From: Achromobacter piechaudii NBRC 102461
GTDB lineage: Bacteria; Pseudomonadota; Gammaproteobacteria; Burkholderiales; Burkholderiaceae_B
Direction of reading: 5' to 3'
DNA length: 64,000 nt
NCBI RefSeq assembly: GCF_001571245.1
Contig: NZ_BCTK01000008.1
Location: 1-64,000, forward strand
Shown: positions 57,977 through 64,000 of the stretch, in pieces
Layout of the letters: every line of letters starts with the position of its first letter
Position numbering within the stretch: position 1 is the first letter of the stretch
Position numbers and translations under genes: made by a program
Notes under the pieces: generated by a model
The model's database searches: none
What the model was told of the DNA's origin: nothing
Seen by the model: the letters and a program-made list of their open reading frames with translations, nothing else

Positions 57977-58318
57977 ATGAAGAAACTCACCACCGCCGCT
58001 TTTTCCCTGTGCCTGGCCTTTGGCGCCGTCGCCGCGCATGCTGCCGACACCATGGGCAAGGACAACATGAGCAAAGACGGCATGAGCAATAGCTCGATGT
58101 CCAAGGACGGCATGGCCAAGGATGGCATGGCGAAAGACGGGATGGCCAAGGATGGGATGGCCAAGGACGGCATGGCGAAGGATGGAATGTCCAAGGGCGG
58201 CATGTCCAAGGACGGCATGTCGAAGGATGGAATGTCCAAGGATGGAATGTCCAAGGACGGCATGTCGCACGACGGCATGAAGAAGGATTCCATGTCCAAC
58301 GACAGCATGAAGAAGTAA
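57977..58318 (+). CDS. Exported Met-rich pentapeptide MXKDX repeat protein (MrpX-like)
   Basis: 113 residues from the ATG at 57977 with AAGGA upstream. A signal peptide (MKKLTTAAFSLCLAFGAVAA to HA, about 22 residues) is followed by 17 pentapeptides, mostly MSKDG or MAKDG. The mature part has 18 Met in about 91 residues and only small or charged residues otherwise, so it is disordered and soluble. It resembles MrpX of Azospira suillum, a periplasmic hypochlorite sink recycled by a YedY-type reductase. Here it sits between a YedY-like gene and msrB/msrA. Confidence 0.9.
   Translation: MKKLTTAAFSLCLAFGAVAAHAADTMGKDNMSKDGMSNSSMSKDGMAKDGMAKDGMAKDGMAKDGMAKDGMSKGGMSKDGMSKDGMSKDGMSKDGMSHDGMKKDSMSNDSMKK
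58052..58306 (+). repeat. 17 tandem 15-base units coding MXKDG
   Basis: Near-identical 15-base units such as ATGTCCAAGGACGGC repeat head to tail, with two sub-families (Ser and Ala at position 2) in blocks. Because the unit is 15 bases, gains or losses keep the frame, so the length of the Met-rich protein can vary between strains. Confidence 0.9.
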
Positions 58319-58399
58319 ACGCAGTCTGACCCGCCAGCGCGACCCGCCTGCCGGGTCGCGCGGCGGGCAATTGCCTGCCACTGACCACGGAGCCCAGCC

Positions 58400-58900
58400 A
58401 TGACACTGAACCGCAGACATTTTCTTAGCTTGGGCGGCGCCGCGGCGCTTGCCGCCGGCCTGGCCCCCTGGCTGACCCCGCGTGGCGCGTCCGCCGCTGC
58501 CACCACGACCTTTCCCTACACGCTCACCGACGAACAATGGCGCGCGCGCCTGACGCCCGCCCAGTACCAGGTACTGCGCCGCGAAGGCACCGAACGCCCG
58601 TATACCAGCCCGCTGAACGACGAACACCGCCAGGGCACATTCGCCTGCGCGGGTTGCGAGCAGCGCCTGTTCTCGTCCAACACCAAATTCGACAGCGGCA
58701 CCGGCTGGCCCAGCTTCTGGCAACCGCTGGAACACGCCGTCGGCGAAACCCGCGACAACAGCTTCGGCATGGTCCGCACGGCGGTCTACTGCGCCAACTG
58801 CGGCGGCCACCTGGGCCACGTCTTCGACGACGGCCCCCGCCCGACCGGCCTGCGCTACTGCATGAACGGCGTCGCCATGAGCTTCGCCCCGCAAGGCTGA
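58400..58900 (+). CDS. msrB: Exported methionine-R-sulfoxide reductase MsrB
   Basis: The 166-residue protein has a twin-Arg signal (NRRHFLSLGGAAALAAGLAP, residues 4-23, cleavage near GASAA). The MsrB fold has zinc pairs CAGC and CANCGGHLGHVF, the substrate region GTGWPSFW and the catalytic Cys in LRYCMNG. It reduces Met-R-sulfoxide. MsrB is usually cytoplasmic in bacteria; the export signal here fits the periplasmic Met-rich partner. Confidence 0.94.
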   Translation: MTLNRRHFLSLGGAAALAAGLAPWLTPRGASAAATTTFPYTLTDEQWRARLTPAQYQVLRREGTERPYTSPLNDEHRQGTFACAGCEQRLFSSNTKFDSGTGWPSFWQPLEHAVGETRDNSFGMVRTAVYCANCGGHLGHVFDDGPRPTGLRYCMNGVAMSFAPQG

Positions 58901-58931
58901 ACGGCCGCCTGAACTTTAAGGATCACCGACT

Positions 58932-59621
58932 ATGAATTTCCAAGCCAAAACATTCTGCGCCACCCTTGCTGCCGCTTTCGGATTGCTGGGCATGGGCGCA
59001 TCGAACGCCGCTGAAACCGCCTTCATCATCCCCGCCCCCGCCGTCGACCAGACCCCGGACGCGGCCGGACAAGAAAAAGCCGTCATCGCCGGCGGTTGCT
59101 TCTGGGGCGTGCAAGCCGTGTTCCAGCACGTCAAAGGCGTCAGCAACGCCGTCTCCGGCTACGCCGGCGGCCAGGCCACCACCGCCAACTACGACACCGT
59201 CAGCAACGGCAGCAGCGGCCACGCCGAAGCGATCGAGATCACGTATGACCCCAAGCAGGTCACCTACGGGCAATTGCTGCAAATCTATTTTTCGGTGGCG
59301 CACGACCCTACGCAGTTGAATCGCCAGGGGCCGGATCGGGGAACGCAGTACCGGTCGGCGGTGTTTCCGGCGAATGATGGGCAGCGGAAAGTGGCTGAGG
59401 CGTATATCGCGCAATTGAATAAGAGCGGGGTTTATTCGAAGGCGCTGGCGACGACGGTGGAGCCGCTGAAGCAGTTCTATCCGGCTGAGGGGTATCACCA
59501 GGATTATCTGGTGAAGCATCCGAATAGCATGTACATCGTGATTAATGATGTGCCGAAGGTGGAGAACCTGGCGAAGACGTTTCCGGGTATGTGGCGGGAT
59601 AAGCCGGTGTTGGTGAATTGA
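58932..59621 (+). CDS. msrA: Exported methionine-S-sulfoxide reductase MsrA
   Basis: The 229-residue protein has a signal peptide (MNFQAKTFCATLAAAFGLLG, cleavage near SNAA) and catalytic Cys56 in AVIAGGCFWGVQAVFQ, then SGYAGG and GHAEAIEITYDP. It reduces Met-S-sulfoxide, complementing MsrB 31 bases upstream. Codon use changes abruptly near 59285: C-ending codons dominate before, G- and T-ending codons after, while the protein stays intact. Confidence 0.94.
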   Translation: MNFQAKTFCATLAAAFGLLGMGASNAAETAFIIPAPAVDQTPDAAGQEKAVIAGGCFWGVQAVFQHVKGVSNAVSGYAGGQATTANYDTVSNGSSGHAEAIEITYDPKQVTYGQLLQIYFSVAHDPTQLNRQGPDRGTQYRSAVFPANDGQRKVAEAYIAQLNKSGVYSKALATTVEPLKQFYPAEGYHQDYLVKHPNSMYIVINDVPKVENLAKTFPGMWRDKPVLVN

Positions 59622-59681
59622 GGGGGTGGGTGTTTGACTCGGGTTTTGTGAACGCCTGGGACTGTTGTTTATGTTGGAGAA

Positions 59682-59705
59682 GGCCGCTATGCGGCCATTT
59701 CTTTT
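59682..59705 (+). terminator. Rho-independent terminator of the Msr operon
   Basis: GGCCGC and GCGGCC close the loop TAT and are followed by ATTTCTTTT, 60 bases past the msrA stop. Confidence 0.8.
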
Positions 59706-60026
59706 GGGGTGTGGGTAAGGGGCTCTGAGAAATAGCTGGGCACGGAGCGGAACGCGGGTCAGGAGAGACATGCGGGTGAGTTAAGGCCAATTAGAGAAGA
59801 CTCACGACCAACTGGCGGGGCGACGTCCGATCCCGACCCGCAGAGGCCACCAGGCTGACCAACGCTGCAAAGCATCCGTCAGCCTGCATAAGCTGAACGT
59901 CCGCTTCGGATCGCAGGTAGTCCGACGATAGCTCCGCCTAAAGTTAAACAGGCCGGATAATCGCGCCCTAGAGACGAATAGGGCAGCCACGTTGCGCATT
60001 TGCGTATGCAGGGGTTCAGGCTCGCC
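59706..60026. other. Intergenic region without recognisable gene
   Basis: About 320 bases between the msrA terminator and the convergent aldehyde dehydrogenase stop. Composition is more mixed than in the neighbours and short ORFs show no coding character. I saw no tRNA, repeat or att-like sequence, only the hairpin before it. Confidence 0.6.
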
Positions 60027-61406
60027 CTACTGGTCCAACCCCGCCATCAAGACGTACTTCACCTCGACATACTCCTCGATCCCGTAATAGCTGCCTTCGC
60101 GGCCGTAGCCCGAGTGCTTGATGCCTCCAAATGGAATCGATGCGGTGCCTACCGAGCCCGAGTTCAAGATCACCATGCCGGCTTCGATGTTCCTGGACAG
60201 CCGAAACGAACGCGCCAAATCGCGCGTGAAAGCGTACGCCACCAATCCATATTCAGAATGGTTGGCGCGCGCGACGACATCGTCTTCGGTGTGGAACCGA
60301 TACACCGCAAATACCGGCCCGAAGATTTCGGTATGCGCGACGCGCATGTCATCGGTCAGGCCGACCAACACCGTCGGCTCGTAGAACAGCCCGCCTCTCG
60401 AATGGGGCTTCCCCCCCAGCACCACCTGCGCGCCGGCGCGTTTGGCGTCATCGACGAGTTCGGCCACCTTATCGATGCCCATCTGGTTGATCAGCGGCCC
60501 TACAACGAACTCCTCCTGCATGCCTTGGTCGACCCGGACGCGGGCAACTTTCTCGGCAACCGCCGCGACAAAACGGTCGTGGATGGCATCCTGCACATAG
60601 ATGCGATTGGGCGAAATGCAGACCTGGCCTGAATTTCGCAGTTTCGCAGCGACCAGGCTGGTGGCCGCATCTTCGATGCTGGCGTCGTCGAAGACGATGA
60701 AGGGAGCATTGCCACCCAGTTCCAGCGTCATCTTCTTCAGATCGTTGCCGCAAGCGGTAGCCAGCATTTTGCCAACGGCGGTAGAGCCGGTGAACGAGAT
60801 CTTGCGGATACGCGACTCGCCGGTGAACAGCTCGCCGATCTCTTTCGGATTGCCGGTCACCATCTCGAACACGCCCTCCGGGATGCCGGCCTTACGCGCG
60901 TACTCCAGCATTTTGTACGCCGTCAACGGCGTCAGTTCGGACGGTTTGATGATCATGGTGCAACCGGCCGCCAGCGCAGTGGCGATCTTGCGGGCGATCA
61001 TCATGAATGGGAAATTCCACGGCGTAATGGCCGCGGTCGGGCCGGCAGGCTCCTTGAACACAAGGACTTCGGCGCCGGCGGCGTGCGACGGAACCGTGTC
61101 GCCGTACACGCGCTTGGCTTCTTCGGCATACCATTCGATGAAACCCAGTCCGTAGTCGATTTCGCCCAAGGCTTCGGACAGGCATTTGCCGTTTTCCCTG
61201 ACCATGATCTCGGCGAACACGCGCTTGTCTGCGCGGATCAGTTCAAACCAGCGGCGCAGCAGGTCGCCGCGCTCCTTGGCAAGTTTGCGAGACCACAGAG
61301 GGAAGGCGTTGCAGGTCCGATCAATGGCGGCCTGGACATCGGCTGCGCCAAGTTCGGGCGCTTCGCCTACAACGGCGCCGTCAGCGGGGTTGAGTACTTT
61401 GATCAT
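60027..61406 (-). CDS. NAD(P)-dependent aldehyde dehydrogenase, succinate-semialdehyde type
   Basis: The 459-residue ALDH has the N-terminal EAPELGAADVQAAIDR, cofactor region ITPWNFPFMMIARKIATALAAGCTMIIKPSELTP, general-base Glu in LELGGNAPFIVFDDA and nucleophile Cys in NSGQVCISPNRIYV. It most resembles GabD-type succinate-semialdehyde dehydrogenases. It is alone on its strand and divergent from an AraC regulator. No gabT is nearby, so the physiological aldehyde is uncertain. Confidence 0.88.
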   Translation of the reverse strand: MIKVLNPADGAVVGEAPELGAADVQAAIDRTCNAFPLWSRKLAKERGDLLRRWFELIRADKRVFAEIMVRENGKCLSEALGEIDYGLGFIEWYAEEAKRVYGDTVPSHAAGAEVLVFKEPAGPTAAITPWNFPFMMIARKIATALAAGCTMIIKPSELTPLTAYKMLEYARKAGIPEGVFEMVTGNPKEIGELFTGESRIRKISFTGSTAVGKMLATACGNDLKKMTLELGGNAPFIVFDDASIEDAATSLVAAKLRNSGQVCISPNRIYVQDAIHDRFVAAVAEKVARVRVDQGMQEEFVVGPLINQMGIDKVAELVDDAKRAGAQVVLGGKPHSRGGLFYEPTVLVGLTDDMRVAHTEIFGPVFAVYRFHTEDDVVARANHSEYGLVAYAFTRDLARSFRLSRNIEAGMVILNSGSVGTASIPFGGIKHSGYGREGSYYGIEEYVEVKYVLMAGLDQ

Positions 61407-61583
61407 GGTAGGTGTCGTCCTGTCGGGTTGAGGGATGCCTGAGGCATGGATGTAATGCTAGGATTCCCGACGAGATAGTTCGATGGCCTCAAGTCTTTGT
61501 TTATTGCCTAAAACTATTTGGCTGAATATTCATGGACCATTCATGGCAATCTGTTCACCCTGTACCCCGATCAGACCAACACC

Positions 61584-62543
61584 ATGTCCGAACGCCCCGA
61601 ACCCGATGACCCGCTGGCCTCCGTGCGCCAACAGATGGCCCGTCTGCTTGGCGGGCTGGCGCCCACCGAGGGCTACAACCTGACGGTGCTGGAAGACGTG
61701 CGGCTGCTGCGCTCCAACCGCCCGCTGAAGTCCGTTCCCGTGCTGTACGACCCCGGTATCGTGATCGTGTGCCAGGGCACGAAGCGGGGCTTTTTCGGCG
61801 GGCAGACCTACCTGTACGATGCGCAGCAATGCTTGGTCGTATCGGTGCCGGTGCCTTTCACGATGGAAACGGACGCAAGCGAAGCCGAGCCGTTGCTGGC
61901 CCTATACATGCATCTGGACTTCAAACTGGCGGCCGACCTCATGCTGCAAATCGATCAGTTGGGCGGTTTTGTGGCGGCCGAGCCGAAAGGCATGATCTCC
62001 AGCCCCATGGATCCGCCATTGACTGATTCCGTGTTGCGCCTGTTGCAAGCACTTGGCCAGCCTATGGAAGCGCAGATCCTGGGGCCGGCTCTGGTGCGCG
62101 AAATCTATTTTCGTATCCTGACCGGGGCACAGGGGCCGGCGATGCGGGCGGCTCTGGCCATGCAGGGCCAGTTCGGCAAAGTGGTCCGGGCATTGCGCCG
62201 TATTCACGCCGCGTTCAAGGAAGACCTGACCGTGGATCAGCTGGCGCGGGAAGCCGGCATGAGCGTGCCGGCGTTCCACGTCCATTTCAAAGCCGTTACC
62301 AGCACTTCGCCCATGCAGTATCTGAAATCCACGCGCCTACACCATGCGCGGCTGCTGATGGTGCGCAACTCAATAACGGCCGCCGCAGCCAGCGCCGACG
62401 TCGGTTATGAAAGCCCATCCCAGTTCAGCAGGGAGTTCAAACGCCTGTTCGGGCGCAGCCCGGTCGAAGAGGTGAACCGGATGCGGGCGGACTTTGCCGT
62501 GCCACCGCCCTTTGCCGCCTCGGCGTACGTCTCGTCACACTGA
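61584..62543 (+). CDS. AraC family transcriptional regulator
   Basis: 319 residues from the ATG at 61584; an in-frame start at 61518 is less likely. The N-terminal AraC_N cupin-like domain (VPVLYDPGIVIVCQGTKRGFFGGQTYLYDAQQCLVVSVPVPF) precedes two C-terminal helix-turn-helix motifs (LTVDQLAREAGMSVPAFHVHFKAVTSTSPMQYLKSTRLHHAR; ADVGYESPSQFSREFKRLFGRSP). It is divergent from the aldehyde dehydrogenase, which it may activate in response to an aldehyde or alcohol. Confidence 0.92.
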   Translation: MSERPEPDDPLASVRQQMARLLGGLAPTEGYNLTVLEDVRLLRSNRPLKSVPVLYDPGIVIVCQGTKRGFFGGQTYLYDAQQCLVVSVPVPFTMETDASEAEPLLALYMHLDFKLAADLMLQIDQLGGFVAAEPKGMISSPMDPPLTDSVLRLLQALGQPMEAQILGPALVREIYFRILTGAQGPAMRAALAMQGQFGKVVRALRRIHAAFKEDLTVDQLAREAGMSVPAFHVHFKAVTSTSPMQYLKSTRLHHARLLMVRNSITAAAASADVGYESPSQFSREFKRLFGRSPVEEVNRMRADFAVPPPFAASAYVSSH

Positions 62544-62676
62544 AGGTGTCGAAGTTCATTGAAGGTGGAAACTCGACGCCATTCAAATCAGAAGGTTAGC
62601 GAGAGTTGGTTCATCCACTTTGGTCGGCGTGGTTCATTGAACCTGACAGGCGATGGTTTTCTTCCCGTCCATGAGG

Positions 62677-63294
62677 TCACGCGAGCTTCGCTAGTAAGCC
62701 TTCGATCGTCGTTTCGGTATTGGCGATTGCGGCCTTTGCCGCATCGGGGCCGAACACCGTGCCTTCGACACGCACCACCTCAACGTCAGTCAGGCCGATG
62801 AAACCGAGCAAGTGCAGCAGATAGTTGGTTTGAAAATCGAACGGTGCCCAGACACCTTCCGAGAACACGCCGCCAGCAGCGGTCACGAGATAGACCTTCT
62901 TGCCGACCAGCAGTCCTTTCGGGCCGGTATCGCCGTAGCCGAAAGTGACGCCTGGCCAAGTGACATGATCGAACCATGCCTTGAGTTGTGAGGACGGCCC
63001 GAAGTTGATCATGCCCGAACCCAGCACGATCACATCGGCGGCCTTCAATTCATCCACGAGCTCTTGGGCGAGCTTCACGGCCTGGACCTGTTCCGGCGTG
63101 CGCGCTTCAGGCGAAGCGATGCGGCCTTGCATATAGGCGGGCGCGATGTGAGGCGGTGGATTCGCGGCCAGATCGCGCACTATCAGCGAGCCGCCCAAGC
63201 GCTCCTGTATGCCCTCGGCGATATGGGTGGCGAAGCGAGTGGACAGGCTCTCAGCGCCACGCGGGCTGGAAGTGACAAGCAGGGTACGGTTCAT
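62677..63294 (-). CDS. azoR: FMN-dependent NADH-azoreductase/quinone reductase
   Basis: The 205-residue flavodoxin-like protein has the FMN phosphate loop [15 protein letters not shown] at the N-terminus, [22 protein letters not shown] and [12 protein letters not shown]. By family it makes two-electron reductions of quinones and azo compounds in the cytoplasm, limiting redox cycling. It is divergent from an HxlR regulator, a common pair for electrophile-responsive control. Confidence 0.92.
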   Translation of the reverse strand: MNRTLLVTSSPRGAESLSTRFATHIAEGIQERLGGSLIVRDLAANPPPHIAPAYMQGRIASPEARTPEQVQAVKLAQELVDELKAADVIVLGSGMINFGPSSQLKAWFDHVTWPGVTFGYGDTGPKGLLVGKKVYLVTAAGGVFSEGVWAPFDFQTNYLLHLLGFIGLTDVEVVRVEGTVFGPDAAKAAIANTETTIEGLLAKLA

Positions 63295-63402
63295 AACAAT
63301 CCTAGGTATAAAAGGAGAACCAGATTAACTATTTAGCCTAAATTACCGATTCATACGAAGGATGGTATGGTCACTCCCGTCCCCCCACAAGAAGGCACAC
63401 GC

Positions 63403-63837
63403 ATGTCACTGAGTCACATCGATCCACCTGCCGATATGCCTGCTCCTGACGCGGGTGGCTGCCTGGCGACCCGTAAAATCCTGGATCGCATTGGCGACAA
63501 ATGGACGCTCTACATCGTCGCTACGCTGGCTAAAGGCCCGCATCGCTTCAACGAATTGAAGCGAGGCATCGATGGCATTTCCCAGCGGATGCTGACGCTG
63601 ACCTTGCGCGGACTGGAACGCGACGGACTGATAACGCGAACGATGTATCCGAGCATTCCTCCGCGCGTCGATTACGAACTCACCGAGATGGGACGAACAC
63701 TGTTGAAGCCGGTCATGGCGCTGGTCAACTGGGCGAACGAAAACCAGTTCGCCATTGCGCAGGCGCAAGAACGTTTTGACGAGAAGCCAGAGTCAGATCA
63801 GGTGATGGTTCAGGGCGTTATCTACGTACGTCGATAA
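63403..63837 (+). CDS. HxlR family transcriptional regulator
   Basis: 144 residues from the ATG at 63403 with AAGG upstream; an in-frame start at 63367 is less likely. It is a winged helix with the HxlR signature CLATRKILDRIGDKWTLYIVATLAKGPHRFNELKRGIDGISQRMLTLTLRGLERDGLITRTMYPSIPPRVDYELTEMGRTL. The Cys before the DNA-binding helix is the position used for redox sensing in several members. It probably represses the divergent azoreductase. Confidence 0.92.
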   Translation: MSLSHIDPPADMPAPDAGGCLATRKILDRIGDKWTLYIVATLAKGPHRFNELKRGIDGISQRMLTLTLRGLERDGLITRTMYPSIPPRVDYELTEMGRTLLKPVMALVNWANENQFAIAQAQERFDEKPESDQVMVQGVIYVRR

Positions 63838-64000
63838 GCGAATCTCAGGCGATTCAGGGACGCCGGGCGGGCAGATCCCCGGTCGATCGGGAAGGTTCCC
63901 AATGAATCAAACGTAGTAGCTTGAAAATGCATGCCCCTGACTTGAGATCAACCAAGATTGAATACCGCTCTGGTTAGCTCTCGTCGTTAGGCCGTCCTTG

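Noticed and set aside
58052..58306. CRISPR-like or satellite repeat
   Set aside because: There are no spacers. The units are contiguous 15-base codon repeats inside an exported protein gene.
57949..58894. Minus-strand ORFs opposite the MXKDX and msrB genes
   Set aside because: Their periodic translations come only from the 15-base tandem array read backwards; no ribosome site or domain supports them.
59802..59999. Short minus-strand ORF of 65 codons in the intergenic region
   Set aside because: It is Arg/Ser/Thr-rich with no motif, no ribosome site and no known relative that I recognise.
62631..62643. Palindrome GGTTCATTGAACC after the AraC gene
   Set aside because: It is short, has no T run and is not close to a promoter. 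It may be chance or a weak terminator, so it is not listed.
63838..64000. Possible gene start at the right edge
   Set aside because: No frame with a ribosome site and coding character could be supported in the last 160 bases.

Overview
The window is about 64 kb of high-GC chromosomal DNA with dense, operon-packed genes. It looks like a Burkholderiales genome, most likely Achromobacter or a close Alcaligenaceae relative. This is inferred from the base composition, several Bug/tripartite-tricarboxylate (TTT) substrate-binding proteins, a denitrifier-type nar cluster of the Pseudomonas kind (narK1-narK2-narGHJI-ppiC-moaA), and NnrS. I saw no rRNA, tRNA, CRISPR, insertion sequence or prophage.

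Layout. (1) 1-6459, minus strand: most of a giant trimeric autotransporter adhesin that continues past the left edge. (2) 6964-22194, minus strand: a complete respiratory nitrate reductase island (narK1, narK2, narG, narH, narJ, narI, a parvulin, moaA, a beta-carbonic anhydrase, mobB, narX, narL), with divergent nnrS at 22412-23659. The control region holds an FNR-type box, an NsrR-type operator and an element also found upstream of narG. (3) 23701-32142: an unknown acidic protein and a MuxABC/MdtABC-like RND efflux operon behind a Fur-like box. (4) 32198-35618: a LysR regulator divergent from an M20 peptidase and a Bug-type binding protein. (5) 35696-40911: a large-subunit catalase, a ferritin-like protein, and a PepSY membrane protein with a DUF3325-like partner behind a Fur-like box. 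(6) 40967-43831: an anaerobic class III ribonucleotide reductase operon whose glycyl-radical domain is a separate 60-residue ORF, behind an FNR box and two NrdR boxes. (7) 43840-52849: a mevalonate/HMG catabolic region (MocR regulator, class II HMG-CoA reductase, two membrane proteins, a binding protein, a CoA-transferase, HMG-CoA lyase, IclR regulator). (8) 52965-54122: a nitronate-monooxygenase-like enzyme. (9) 54153-59621: a two-component system divergent from cytochrome b, a YedY-like molybdoenzyme, a Met-rich MXKDX peptide, exported MsrB and exported MsrA, together a probable envelope defence against methionine oxidation. (10) 60027-63837: an aldehyde dehydrogenase divergent from an AraC regulator, and an azoreductase divergent from an HxlR regulator.

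The genes fit an organism that switches between aerobic and denitrifying growth. NarXL, NarGHI and molybdenum-cofactor genes support nitrate respiration, NnrS deals with NO, and NrdD/NrdG make deoxyribonucleotides without oxygen. The molybdenum-cofactor genes of the nar island could also supply the YedY-like enzyme. The points most worth following up are the split NrdD, the Met-rich peptide/Msr island, the element shared by the narK1 and narG upstream regions, and the symmetric operators of the mevalonate/HMG region.
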